Positions 1-12,900 of a stretch of DNA of 64,000 nucleotides are shown in pieces. The notes below the pieces were generated by a model. It was not told the origin of the DNA, did not search any database, and saw nothing but the letters and a program-made list of their open reading frames with translations. Source of the stretch: Allium sativum (taxonomy: Eukaryota > Streptophyta > Magnoliopsida > Asparagales > Amaryllidaceae); the NCBI GenBank assembly GCA_030737875.1, contig CM060922.1, positions 308,193,456 through 308,257,455 of the forward strand, read 5' to 3'. Numbering within the stretch: position 1 is the stretch's first letter; each line of letters starts with the position of its first letter. Position numbers and translations under genes: made by a program.

Positions 1-1101
1 GTTTTTGTATTCCTCGATCGCCTGAATGGGATTTACGATTCTTGGATTTCACTTCTGGGACTTCGGTCCAACTTGTATGATTTATGTTTTTGTGGTCCTT
101 GATCGCCCGAATGGGATTTACGATTCTTGGATTTCACTAAACGGGGTCACAACCTGGCTTCATGGGGAGCTTCGGCTCAAACAATGGGTTCGCTATCTAA
201 AGATCGTTTCTCACCTTTGTATGATGTTTTCTAGATTTCTAAATGATTTTTGATTTTTGATTACTTTGATGCGATACACGTCAATTTGATTTATGTTTAC
301 TTTGATGATTTATAATTACTTTGATGATTTATGATTTATGATTTATGATTACTTTGGTGTTCCTCTGTCATTTCTTATTTTGTGCTAGTATTTGAATGTT
401 GCATTCAACATTGATGAGGAGATTATTTAGAGATAGTTATGTTCACATGCCATGTTTCATATTTATTTATGATTAGATATTACTATTAGAATCATGTCAT
501 CCTGCGTTATATCTCTTATTATCTCAGTTTATTTGATAAGTACAGCTAGACTGATCCGTTTTTTGTTTATTTTCTTATAAATAATAATCAGGTCAAGCCG
601 AGTCATTTTAGGTGCTCCTTTGGGTCTCATCGCAGGATTGATCTTCCGCTTTTAGCTTGCTTATTTATCTCCGCTGCTTTATGTACTTTTGTACCTATGA
701 CATTATCTATCATAGTGTACATATTCTTTTGGGTAGATCGTGGTACATGTATTAGTGGATCTTTGTTGACCACTAACTTGTTGTACACACTCTTGGTTTG
801 TGCATATCTATTCCGCCTTTGCGATATGATTATTCTGTGTCTGGCTTAGATATACCATATTTATATTATTGATGTTATCTGTTTTATCCTGCTTTCCGGA
901 TTGCATATAGCCATTGTGTTGTTGCCCTATGTGCCGAATGGTCATGTCGAAATTTAAATTGGTATCAGAATTCGATGTGCATTCCACATATGGATTAATT
1001 ATACAATCGGTCGCTATTCAAAAACCTCATTCTCGGTTATAGTCTACGAAATTTCTCTGAAATGAACTGGACGATAGTGGGTATAGAGGCGGGGCGCTAC
1101 A
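1..1101. mobile_element. End of an LTR inserted in the giant LTR of element M
   Basis: The segment ends in GGGGCGCTACA, an LTR-type terminus, and directly abuts sequence that is continuous in the homologous LTR copy at 13459-14718. That makes 1101/1102 an insertion junction. The likely 5-bp target duplication starts with AGATC at 1102, but the other copy lies outside the window. Two 84-bp direct repeats start at 1 and 85. A degenerate PBS-like string (TGGTATCAGAATTC) occurs near 954, but it is not next to a recognisable LTR end. No coding potential is seen. Orientation cannot be decided. Confidence 0.55.
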
Positions 1102-2350
1102 AGATCGAAGAGAATCATGCCAGGAATCTGAATATACTAATTTGGTGATTTATGGGAATTTAATTGAATTGATATGGATTTATGAAGATCCAAAAATATT
1201 TAGTGGAAGAAGAATGACGGCGTGTTCTGCATTTGACCACAGAGAAAAATAGTTTAGGGTTTGAGAGGGGTATGGTGAGGGTATTTATAGTGTATGGTAG
1301 CTTACATTACAAGCTTCATATAATTTTATTTTAATTTAAATGATTTCCAAAAATTCGTATTTGTCTCCTAAAATTCTGCATGATCACACACGATATGCAA
1401 AGATCATGAAAATGGGCATGCAGCTACAGTTCGACATTACGGACCCAACGAAACTTGTTTCGTCGAATTCTGAGTCCGTTTGCTCACACAACGTATTTTT
1501 AAAGTCAAATTATTGACTATTTTTCACATTAAAATCCCGTACGACCACAAATTGGCTCCAATAATTACGAAAATTAAAATCTTACAATAATTTGGTATTC
1601 TGGATCCAACAAAATTAGTTTCATCAAAAACGGAGTTCGTTTGCAAAAGTGGCTATTTTTAAAGCTCTAAATAAACCCATTTAAATATAAATATATTTAA
1701 AACAATTTAATTAAAAAAAATTTAAATATTATTGTATATATTCATAATAGAATATCATACAGCTCCAAAATAAATATATATGGACTTATAACTTGATATT
1801 TCAAAGTTCCCAGTTATATAGATATTCGATTTATATTAAAAATCCTTTTATAATATAAATAAATCGTTATAAATTATAAAGGAATTCCATAGCGACTTAT
1901 TTAAAATTTTATTTAGACATAAATCAAAATCCACACGACAAAATCTCGATTTTCTCTTCCACTAGAAAAATATAATTCACCAGCACCGAACTTTTCTTAT
2001 TTCACAGAAATCCAACTTAAAACGGATTCTGTATATTCGTTTAAAGTTTGAATCGCCAAATTACGAACTACTGCGCCATTTCGAGCTCGATTATAATTAT
2101 AATATAATTATACGTTCAAACTTCGTTCAAAAAATAAATTCGTTATTATAATTCAATTCTAAACTGAATTATATATTTTGAATTGTCCAATTCACACAAT
2201 ATTGCCATTTCAGCTAATTCTGGTTATTTAAGAATTAAATATATTATTTAATTATTATATTAATCAAATATTCAAAGTTATTTAATTTAAACCATTATTT
2301 AAATAATTAAATTAATTAATTATAATATCGAAAAAATACGGGACATTGCA
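1102..2350 (-). mobile_element. Truncated 3' LTR of giant-LTR retrotransposon M
   Basis: On the minus strand this LTR starts at 2350 (TGCAATGTCCCG, a mutated TGTAACGTCCCG) and runs to 1102, where another LTR interrupts it. It aligns along its whole length with 13459-14718, the start of M's other LTR. It contains the U3 palindrome modules near 1440 and 1620 and a TATA box at 1283-1289, 1061 bp from the LTR start. No protein is encoded. Confidence 0.85.
1283..1289 (-). promoter_or_regulatory. LTR TATA box, element M 3' LTR
   Basis: TATAAAT on the minus strand lies 1061 bp into the LTR. The equivalent box occurs at nearly the same offset in G2 (1078) and in both G4 LTRs (1062), which supports it as the U3/R promoter. 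The matching site in M's 5' LTR (near 13640) is mutated to CTACAAATA. Confidence 0.6.
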
Positions 2351-2642
2351 TTCTTTCTCCCTTAAAATAATTTCGTCCTCGAAATTGCTAAGGTAGAAAA
2401 CAAACCCTATTAACTGGGTAAAAATTTATTTGCTTACTTCTTAACTTTTAGTTTCAACTGAACCAATTTATTTCAATCAAAATATTAATTCATTCTTATT
2501 TACGAAAAATTTCAAAAATTTAGAAAATTTTCTGACACCTTAAATTTTCGGAAAATTTCGCCAGTGTCTCCTTTGTACGGCTCAATCGGTACAACTACAA
2601 CTCGCCTCTCTAGGCCTTCTCCAACCCAAAAGAAAATCAAAC
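2351..2642 (-). mobile_element. 3' end of M interior with polypurine tract
   Basis: Read on the minus strand, this ends in the purine-rich string TTTTAAGGGAGAAAGAA directly before the LTR start at 2350. The same arrangement is found at 52741-52756 in G4, preceded by a related 'gaggacgaaatt' string. It has no open frame. The plus-strand neighbour at 2643 is the inserted LTR G2, so this is one half of M's split interior; the other half resumes at 8725. Confidence 0.8.
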
Positions 2643-3392
2643 TATAATGACCCGTATTTTTATGGTATATAATTAATTTATTTAATTATTTAAATAGTGA
2701 TTTAGAGAATTAAATGGTCGTTTAATTAAATAATATTGAATATTTAATTAATTTAAATAATAGAATAATATATTTAATTCTGAAATAGTCAGAAATAGTG
2801 AATTGACAATATAATGTGAACCGGATAATTTAAAATATTTAATTTAGCTTAGAATTTGAATTAGAATAACGAATATATTATTTGAACTACATTTAAACGT
2901 ATAATTTATATTATAATTATAATCGAGCTCGAAATGGTACGGCAGTTCACTATTTGGAGATTCAAACTTTAAATGAATATACAGAATCCGTTTTAAATCG
3001 GATTTCTGTGAAACAAGAAACGTCCTGAGCTGGGGAAGTATATTTTTCTAATGGAAGAGAAAAATCGAGATTTCGTCTGGTAGATTTTGAGTTGTGTCCA
3101 AATCAAATTCTCGAAAAGTCGCTATGGAATTCCTTTATAATTTTATAACGATTTTTTATATTTAAATGGATTTTAAATATAAATTGAATATCGATTTAAC
3201 TCTGGATTCGAAATATGGAGATACAAATCCAAATATGTTATCTCAAAGCTGTATGATATTTTATTTGGATATACATACGATAATATTAAATTATTTTTGT
3301 TTAATTTAATTGTTTTTAAATATATTTATATATTTAAATGGGTTATTTAAAGCTTTAAAAATAGCCAGTTTTGCAAACGACCTCCATTTTTG

Positions 3393-3570
3393 ACGAAACT
3401 ATTTTTGTTGGATCCGTAACATTAAATAATTGTTAGATTTCAAGTTCCGTAATTTTTGAAGTCAGTATGTGGTCGTACCCATTTTTAATGTGAAAAACAA
3501 TCGATATTTTGACGGTTAAAAATACGTTGTGTGAGAAAAGGGAGTCGAAATTCGACGAAACCAATTTCGT
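3393..3570 (+). promoter_or_regulatory. Pair of U3 palindrome modules in G2
   Basis: Two diverged copies of a module, 162 bp apart, each hold an inverted repeat of the type ACGAAA-N4-TTTCGT. The core at 3393-3408 has a decayed right arm (TTTTGT); the core at 3555-3570 is perfect. Both lie upstream of the TATA box at 3721. The same modules occur upstream of TATA in the M and G4 LTRs. Confidence 0.55.
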
Positions 3571-3720
3571 TGGGTTCGTAATGTCGAGCTGTAGCTACAT
3601 GACCATTTTCATGATTTTTGGATATCGTATGTGATCACAAGAATTTTTAAGGACAAATACAGACAGCGTTAAGTTAAATATTAATTAAATAATCGAATAA
3701 AAAATATATTAAAACCTACA

Positions 3721-3727
3721 TATATAA
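3721..3727 (+). promoter_or_regulatory. LTR TATA box, G2
   Basis: TATATAA lies 1078 bp from the LTR start, matching the offset of TATA boxes in the related LTRs. It probably marks the U3/R boundary about 30 bp downstream. Confidence 0.6.
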
Positions 3728-4726
3728 TGCCCCAAACTATCCCTAACCCTACACCCTTCATTCGGCAGTCAACAAATTTATCCACCGTTGTTTTTCTTCA
3801 GGAAAACGTGAGGAGCTCCACATATAAAATCATAAGAATTCAAATCAATGTCTGTAAATTGTATAACTCATATATTTTGATTCATGAAGACTTCCTCATT
3901 CTTTCATTAAGGGTTTTGTGTAGTGCGATTGCTGTTTTTGGTTCACCGTTCCAGTCAGTGTGATCTAGGGCTTTGATTTTCATGAGATTGAGGCATTGAT
4001 TGGTAAAATGAAGTGTGTATTAGTGTTTATGGTGTTTTGTAGCATCAGATGGTGAAGTTTGGAGATTTGCGAAGTACACTGATGTCGCCCGTATGCCTGT
4101 AGCTGGCAGAAGAGCATGATCGACGCGGTAGTGGAGGCGTCGCCAAGGTGTATGGCTTGGGTATGAAGACGGAGAGCTTTGCAAGAGAAGAGTTTTGGTA
4201 ATCTCAGATTGCTTATCGATGAAGTATTGGAGAAGAGGAAGCGGTTCAAGGGTTCAAAAATGGCCATTTTCCTGAAGTCGAGTTCGAAGAAGAAGGAATA
4301 AACAGTAGGTTTGGGCTTTGAATCTGGAGTGGGCCGGGTTTTTTTGTGGTGAGGCCCATTTAATTTTATAATTTTAAGTTTAACTTTAAATTAAAATAGT
4401 ATGCAACTTGTAATCATTATAACTTGAGCATACGTTATCCAAATCTAGCGAAACAAGATCCGTTGAGATCGTATGGACGGACACTACACAATGGAACTGA
4501 CTGGGAATGAATTGGAGCTCGTTACAATTTATAGTGAAATAAATTTTCCGTCTGAATCAAAGATAGTTAATCGTTTTTAACGATAACTGTCCAATGTGAG
4601 TAAATCTCACTAACTCTATCAGTTATATTTTTATAACGTATTTTTAGAACTGATAGATGATGGTTGATACTTTTTGTTGACTGTTTGGTTGAACTGCTAA
4701 GTGATTGGTTGAAATTGTAGATAACG

Positions 4727-4752
4727 ATATATATATATATGTATATATATAT
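4727..4752. repeat. AT microsatellite
   Basis: Runs of AT interrupted by one GT, inside LTR G2. Confidence 0.9.
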
Positions 4753-4850
4753 CATAAATCAAATATTGATTCTGTTTATCAGAACATTTCATATTGAAAT
4801 GAAGTTGATGTTAATTATATTGTTCAACATCTATGATGCAGGGAAACAGT

Positions 4851-4864
4851 TTGGAGGGATCCAA
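4851..4864 (+). other. Conserved GTTGG-CCAAC hairpin block (G2 copy)
   Basis: TTGGAGGGATCCAA sits in a block of about 40 bases that is the best conserved stretch shared by G2, M (12494-12509 on minus) and both G4 LTRs (47952, 48051, 55445, 55544). It lies downstream of the TATA box, so it would be in the transcript. Confidence 0.5.
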
Positions 4865-5520
4865 CCGGATTCCTCAATATTTATAATACTGTTCTTTTCA
4901 TATATTGTAATATATGATGTGATATATAATCTGCTGTTGATTGTGTGTGTTTGAATGATATCGATCATTGTGAATTGGTATTTTAAATACCGTTAGAAAT
5001 ACTAGGTTATAGAAAAGGGGATTTTCAAAGTGTATTTTGAAAATAAATTATTTATATAAAATCATTGGATTTTATATATAAAAGGAAAAGGGTTTTATAA
5101 AGAAAATAATTATAAAATCAAAGGAGTTATAAAGGAAATATTTGTAAAACATTTACAAATAGAATTGAAAAGGAAATATTTATAAAATAAATAGAATTAT
5201 CAAAAGGGATTTATTTGGTAAATAAATAGATTATAAAAGGAAATACTTGAAAAATGAATAGAATAGTATAAAAAGAGAATTTTATATTTGAAATTTTTCG
5301 ACCTATGCTTCGCACACGGGTATAACATGATATGGATTTAAAGCAAAGATTTTAAATAGAATCTGTTCTAACCGATAGATTGAGAAGATTAATTTATAAA
5401 TAATATTTCATGAATTAAATAAAATGCTTATCATTGGATAAATAGAATATATAAGTCAGGACTTATAAAGAGAAGTAAAAATTGATTTCAACATCGATAT
5501 TTGAAACTGAATATGGACGT

Positions 5521-6603
5521 AGAGTTAATCAAAATGTGTTAATCAAAATGAGTTGGAGGAGTTAATCGATTAGAGATAGAGTTAATCGATTAGAGTTAGA
5601 GTTAATTGAATTAGAGTTAATCGATTAGAGATAGAGTTAATCGATTAGAGTTAGAGTTAATCGAATTGGAGTTAATCGATTAGAGATAGAGTTAATTGAA
5701 TTAGAGTTAATCGATTAGAGTTAATCGATTAGAGTTAGAGTTAATTGATTAAAGTTAGAGTTAATCGAATTAGAGTTAATCGATTAGAGATAGAGTTAAT
5801 CGATTAGAGTTAGAGTTAATTGAATAGGAGTTAATCGAATATTAGTTATTCGAAAGGAGATTATCAAATATAGTTTATTCGAAAGGAGTTAATTGGTTAG
5901 AGTTAATTGGAAGGAGTTAATCGATTAGAGTTAATCCAATTGAGTAAATCGGATTAGAGTTAATCGAGTTGGAGTTAATCAATTAGAGTTGATCGATTAG
6001 AGTTAATCGAGTTGGAATTAATCAATTAGAGTTGATCGATTGGAGTTAATCGAGTTGGAGTTAATCAATTAGAGTTAATCGATTGGAGTTAATCGAGTTG
6101 GAGTTAATCGATTAGAGTTAACCGAGTTAGAGTTAATCGAGTAGAGTTAATCGAGTTAGAGTTAATCAAGTTAGAGTTAACCGAATTAGAGTTAATCGAT
6201 TAGTGGTAATCGAGTTAGAGTTAATCGAAAAAGAGTTAGTCGAATATTAGTTATTCGAATAGAGTTAATTGAATTAGAGTCAGTCGGATTAGAGTTATTC
6301 GAATATAGTTTATTCGAATAGAACTAAAGGAGTTTATCGAATAAAGTTTATTCGGATAGAATTAAAGGAGCTAATCGAATATAGTTTATTCAAAAGTGGA
6401 CTATCGAATATAGTTTATTCGAAAGGAGAATATTGAATATAGTTTATTCGAAAGCAGATTATCGAATATAGTTTATTCGAAAGGAGATTATCGAATATAG
6501 TTTATTTGAAAGGAGTTAATCGAATATAATTTATTCGAAAGGAGTAATCGAATATAGTTTATTCGAAAAGGAGTTATCGAATAGAGATTATTCGAAAGAG
6601 AGT
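5521..6603 (+). repeat. TTAATCGA minisatellite in LTR G2
   Basis: About 1.08 kb of short tandem repeats. The first part is built on GAGTTAATCGATTA, which contains the perfect palindrome TAATCGATTA. From about 6230 the unit shifts to a longer form built on CGAATATAGTTTATTCGAAAG. The array is absent from the corresponding part of M's LTR and from G4, and accounts for most of the LTR length difference between G2 and M. Confidence 0.9.
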
Positions 6604-7981
6604 TATACGTTGAAATTCGATTATATCGAATTCGGGAAAGTACTATTCACATTCCATTTTTAATCAAGATTTATTTATTTATAAATAAATTAGTTGTTTG
6701 TTTATTTATCCAAATTAGTAAATAAAATTTATACTTAAGTTATTATATTTCGGAAGCATGGAATTATAACACTATTGTTATAATCAAATGATTTCTATAA
6801 AAGAAGTGGATTCGTAAATAGAATCTGAGAGTTACGTAAGGAAGTTTGTTAAAGATTTAGAAGGTGAACTTTGTCTATTTCGAAGTTAGAACTGTTGTTC
6901 AGTTAAGGTCTGAGAGGTAGTATACCCCAACTTGATTGACTTCGTTTTTCACAAAGGAATGGTTAAGGTTCGATAGTGAAGGTTGGTTAAGTGAATTTAG
7001 TTAGTGAGTGCAATGGTTTGAGTTGGCGTCGCGATGTTTTATTTAAACATCTGTTTAAATCCAATGTAGGAGTTTTGGGAATGTTTTCCAAATAAGAATC
7101 AGAATGTTTTCTAATATAGAAAATAAGAAATGGAAATGTTTTCCAATGGTAATAACGTATATTTTCTAAATCTAGAAAATAAGAATTTTCGAATATATGG
7201 AAACGAGAATAGGGAAATGGATAATTGAATGACAAATAAATTTAAGAGATAAATGATGATTGATGATTGGTCGATAGAATTTTCATCTGGAAATAATATT
7301 GTTGTTTGCACACATGTTTTTCTTTGACAGTTAACTCACCGACTATCGAAGTTTTTGACCATTTCCGTTGTCAATACAGAGAGACCGTGATCAGATTCAT
7401 TATCTTAAAACCACTCTGTTTGGATGTTAGCGTTGCCATCAAATATGATGAAGATAATTGAAGACGGAATTATGCAAGGGCTATCCTGTTTACAGAATAG
7501 TGCCTTCGGTTTGTCCAGTCCCAGGACGACCTGTATGGAAGAATGTCTGACAGAGTATATTTAATAAATCGCGTAATTGATCTCTTCAAACGTATATACA
7601 TTTGGTGGTGGAGGAATTTGTTTCTCTTAGCTGTATACCCATTGTATTTTTGGGGAAATCTATTTGTGATTTGGCGGGTATGAAGATGTGACATTCAAAT
7701 TGAATAACTGTGTGATCAGTCTGAGATAAGCGTGGCCTCTAGCCTCATAATCGGGAAATGACAAAAATCGAGCAGGCAGCATGGCTAAGTGGGTTTCTTC
7801 CAATTAGGGTGTATTGTCACCTGATCTAGAGTTTCATTTACTTCTTTAATCTATTCGATGCTATCCCATTCGGGAAAACAGTTGTTGATCCCAACCGTTG
7901 GTGATATTCATTCGATACACCCAAGCGAAATGAGTGGTCAGTCATGTGTGGTCGGGTTGCAAGATGTTCTTGCTGAACCCA

Positions 7982-8005
7982 GTGTATTCCTCTCTAGAGG
8001 TACAC
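7982..8005 (+). other. Conserved CTCTAGAG hairpin (G2 copy)
   Basis: Outer arms GTGTA/TACAC enclose CCTCTCTAGAGG. The same hairpin is found at 10657-10680 (M, minus) and 50668-50691 (G4), inside a conserved block of several hundred bases near the LTR 3' end. Confidence 0.5.
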
Positions 8006-8724
8006 TATCGGAAGGTGGTTCCATAACTTGTCATAGTTGGTGATCCATTTTCCAATAAGTGCTCGTGGTTTTGATTGTATACTATGTAGGTAGAACGTGA
8101 GATGAAAGCATTTCTGCTACATGATTATTATATTGTGGTTGATAGACACTATTATAATATGAAAAGAATTTTGATATAAAGATTATTTTGGATTCTCATA
8201 AGGGAAAAACCCGTTCCGTTATACGACATGGTCTTATGAGATATCGTTTAATAACTCAAATTGTTTTAAATTTTTTTACTCACACCAGTCCCATGACTGA
8301 CACACAGTTTATTTTATTTTGTTTTTCCTAAACTCTTGGGTGCCCAATTTTGTACGGGCTGTCAAGTAGTCAGGATCTTACAGATATACTTGGAGAGCTT
8401 GGAGCAGGAGGCTTCAGGATTTTATAGCTATTGTTATTTCCGTTGTGTTGTAAGTGTTGTACTCTGATAATGTTACTGTATACATATACTGATTTTATTT
8501 CAAAGAAATGTTATTTATTATATGTTGTTCATTCCGCTGTGAGATTCGTGTTACTATGATGTTGTATGTTCTTCTTCTTCTTCTTCTATTCTAAGTTTTT
8601 ATCTTATCTATTCTCACCTTCTATTTTCTTTCTATTAGTTTTCTGGTTTCCAGTGCAATTTGGGTTGGACTTGTGTTATTTGGTCAGCTCAAATGGTACC
8701 GGGATTTCGGAACACTACACAAAC

Positions 8725-9909
8725 AGCCAAGCGGCTAGCCAAACAGGCTCATCAAAATGTCAAACCCATATATAATATAAAATAGTACCTTTTTGTCGGG
8801 CATATCATTATATCATTTCCATCTGTTACCAATTCAGCATAACCAATATCATCCCAATCAATCTCCAATCCATATATCCTCAAAACCAAATCATTTTCTT
8901 ATACAAGCTAAAATACATTTTTGATTTCAATTCTTACTTACCAAGCCAATTCATTTCGGATTATCTCTAATCGAAACTAATTCGATATTTTCTATCTCAA
9001 TTCATTTTCCACTTAACTTGTTTTAATTCAATTTCAATTTGCTTTCACAAATTCACATTTAATTTGTTTTAATTCAAACAATCTTCTCAGCGAATTTTAA
9101 ACATTTTAGCTTTTCTAAAACCAGATATCCATTTTTAGGATTCAAAACAACTTGCTTTCCACAAAACAATTCAAAAACAAAATCTTTGGTAGTAATCCAT
9201 CACTTAGCAACTCAAAAATGACATTGATGATGTGGCCATCATTATCAGTGTTATTTTCCAGCTATCGAAGTGAGTTCAATACTATAACAATTTCAAAACC
9301 ATATTTAAACACCTCTATTTTGAAATCACTTTCAAAATATCCTTCACAATGCTTGTAAACAATTTAAAATATCCCAAGATTTTAAAATTCTCATATATTT
9401 AATCCAATTCCATTCACAAACACCTTTACAAATTTCCATGATTTTAAATCTCAATTCTGATTTAAATTCAAATTTAATTCATTTCGTAGCACTTATACGA
9501 ATTTCATTTGGTTATATATATAACTATCTCAGTTATAATCTTATCTGATTATAATCACAACCAACACATCCAATATACGATAATATTTCTAATATCGATA
9601 ATTCTTTATATCAAAATATAATTTGGGTAAAATTATTTCATTTATCCACTTTTCAAAACATACAGTGTCGGTTCATCGTATTCGAGTGTTTAGAAACTCC
9701 GACCGATACAGTGGATCAAACTGATCGACCAGAATTCATAAGCCACTCAACCCACGAATCTCCACAATATAAAACCATTTTTATAAAATCTACAAATACG
9801 TTCTCTCGTATATATACACTCAACTCAATTTAGGGTATTACTAACCCAATCTCTACTGAGTAACGCCACAGAGCCGAGGTAATTACTTAACCTTCAGCTC
9901 TGATACCAC
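8725..9909 (-). mobile_element. 5' part of M interior, non-coding, with PBS
   Basis: On the minus strand this begins at the LTR edge with the primer-binding site and continues as AT-rich leader. It aligns with G4's interior from 51457, with shared strings such as 'ggctctgtgg' and the 'gagagaacgtatttgtag' segment. With 2351-2642 the interior totals about 1.48 kb. I see no gag, pol or other domain in any frame. Confidence 0.8.
9897..9908 (-). other. Primer-binding site of M
   Basis: TGGTATCAGAGC on the minus strand, one base from the LTR terminus. This is the usual plant PBS complementary to the 3' end of initiator-methionine tRNA. Confidence 0.9.
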
Positions 9910-12900
9910 TGTAACGACCCGGGAAATTTGCGACCTCGGTTATCGATCTAACTCAATGTCGACTATCCGAGCATCGGAAATACCGGATAATTAATAAAAA
10001 GAAGTTAGAGGGTGAGGATAGATAAGATAGAAAATTAGAATAGAAGAAGAAGAAGATCACAACAACAGAATTAGGGTAACATGAATCTCACAGCGGAACG
10101 AATAAATTATAACATAACTTTGAAATAAAACTGGTATATGTATACAGTAACATTTATCAGAGTACAAAACTTACAACACAGTGGAAATAAATAATTGCTA
10201 TAAAATCCTGAAGCCTCCTGCTCCAAGCTCTCAGTATATTTGTAAAATCCCGACTACTTGACAGCCCGTACAAATTTGGGCACCTAAGAGTTTATGGAAA
10301 ACAAAACAAAATAAACTCCCGGTTAGTCATGGGACTGGTATGAGTAAACAATTTAAAACAGTTTGAGAAAATAAATGATATATCATAAGGCCATGCTGTA
10401 TAACATGGAACGGGTTTTTCCCTTATGAGAATCCAAAACACTTGATTTAACATTTCAAAATCCTTTTGAAAGAAACAATGATCTTTTATATCAAAACTCC
10501 CTTGATATTATGATAGTGTCTATCAACCACAATCTAATAATCATTTAGCTGAATGCTTTCATCTCACGTTCCACATACATAATATATGATCAAAAACCGC
10601 AGGCGCTTATTGGTTAACGAATTCCAACTGGCAAGGTATGGGACCACCTTCCGACAGTGTATCTCTAGAGAGGAATACACCGGGCTCAACAAGAACATCT
10701 TGCAACCCAGGCTAAACATGATTGGTCACTCATTTCGCTTGAGTGTATCGAATGTATTATCACCAACGTTTGGGATCAGCAACCATTTCCCGAAAGGGAC
10801 AACATCGAAATAAATTATAGAAGTAAATGGAATTTCTCTAGATTAGGTGACAATACACCCTAATTGGCAGCTAACCACTTAGCCATGCAACATACCCGAT
10901 TTTATACCATTTCCTGGTTGTGAGGCTAGAGGCCATAACGTATAGATCATAGCTTTAATTACTTCGAATGTCACATCGTCATACCCACCAAATAACAAAT
11001 TGATTTCTCCAAAAATACCATGGGTATACAGCTAAAAGAAACGAATTCCTCCGCCACCAACTAAGTACATTCAAAACGATCAACTTACGCGATCTACCAG
11101 ATATACTCTATCAGACATTCGTCCATTCAAGTTGTCCTGGGACTGGACAACCCTAAGGCACTATTCTGTAAATCCATCTTAGGCAATTTCTACCTAGGAT
11201 TTATTGAACAGCTCTTGCATAACTCCGTCTTCAATTATCTTCATCATATTTGATTCACAACGCTAATGCCATACGGAGTGGTTTTCAAATAATATATCTA
11301 GTCCTGGTCTCTCCGTATTAACAACGGAAATGGTCAAAATATTTGATAGTCGATGATTTAACTATCAAAGGAAAACATGTGTACAAACAACGGTCGTATT
11401 CCCAAATAGAAATCTTACCGATCAATCATCATTTCATTTTCCAATTTCCCATTTACCGTTTCCATATATTCATAAATTCCTTATTTTCTAAAATTAGAAA
11501 ATATACGTTATTAGCTTTGAAAAACGTTTCCATTTCTGATTCATGCATCTATATCTTCCCACCTCTAGCAATATCCAATTGTGAACTAGTATGAGAACAA
11601 CTTCCCAAGCATAAACCCCGAAGGCCGAAACCAACATCAGATTGATGCCCAGAAAGTCATTCAACTCAACTAATTTCCAGTCAGTTTCTAATTTCAGTAA
11701 TTCCATTTAAATTCCTAATTCCAACCCCAAATTCCTTTATAATATTTTATTTGCAAAATATTTGCTTTCATCTAATTTTTCACATAGAATGTGAATAATA
11801 TTTCTTCATATAATCAAAACAGTTTGATTTCGTATTTAGAAACAATATCTCAAACCAAAATTATATTTATACTTTTATTTATAGAATTTTTCATACAAAT
11901 CTCATTTTATTCTTTTAACACTTATAATCCCATTTATAATCACCTTTATAAAGATTGCTCAAATTCCGTTTAAAATATCAGTGTTAAAACCGATTCCTAC
12001 ATCTCTATATAAATTCAGTCTTATATATTTTGTTTATCAAATGGTAGATATTTTATTTAATTTATAAAACATTATTTATAAATTAATCTTCTCAACCTAT
12101 TTGTTAAAATAGATTTCTATTTAATATCCACTTTAAAAAATCTTCTCATAATTCTTTTATATCTCGTCAAATATTCCTTTTATAATTCTATTTACTTTTT
12201 AACTAAATATTCCTTTTATACTTCTATTTATTTTCTATATAAATAATCCTTTTATACTTCTATTTATTTTATAAATATTCCTTTTATAAAATTCTTTAAC
12301 TTTATAAATATATTATTTTCAATTTACACTTTGAAAATTTCCTTTTCACATTCCGGTATTTCTTATGGTACTTAAAATACCAAATAACCATGATCAACAT
12401 AATCTAAACACCCATAATCAATCACAGATTATACATCACATCATATATCACAATATATGAAAATAAACAGTATTATAAATATTGAGGAATCCAGTTGGAT
12501 CCCTCCAACCTGTTTTTCTGCATCCACAGATGTTAAACAATATAAATAACATCGATTTCATTTCAATATGAAATATTATGATAAAAAAAATCAATACTTG
12601 ATTAACGATTTATATATATATCATTATCTATAATTTCAACCACTAAATCAGCAATTCAACCAACAATCATCACACGACAATCAATCATCATTTATAAATA
12701 CTAGGTTATATTTATAAAAATATAAACTGTACAGAGTTAGTGAGATTTACTCACATTGGACGATCATCGTTAAATAACGATAACTGTCGGTTGATTCAGA
12801 CATACAATTTATTTTGCTGTAAATTGTAACGAGTTCCAATTTACTCCTAGTCAGTTCCACTGTGTAGCCCCGTCCATACAATCCCAGCGGATCTTTTTCA

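Larger units (their letters stand above)
2643..8719 (+). mobile_element. Giant solo LTR G2 (6.08 kb)
   Basis: The LTR starts TATAATGACCC (TG decayed to TA) and ends in CACTACA. Both sides carry the 5-bp target duplication CAAAC (2638-2642 and 8720-8724). Flanking sequence on both sides is the interior of the opposite-strand element M, so G2 is a single LTR inserted there, either a solo LTR left by recombination or a one-LTR remnant. It aligns in inverse orientation with M's LTR 9910-14718 and in direct orientation with G4's LTR 45268-51456. It is longer than M's LTR mainly because of the 1.08-kb minisatellite at 5521-6603. No ORF in it resembles a known protein. Confidence 0.88.

Noticed and set aside
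954..966. Possible PBS (TGGTATCAGAATT) in the first segment
   Set aside because: It is not preceded by an LTR terminus and the last bases do not match initiator-Met tRNA; the real LTR end is at 1101.
5521..6603. CRISPR-like array
   Set aside because: Units are short, contiguous and variable without distinct spacers, in a plant LTR; it is a minisatellite.
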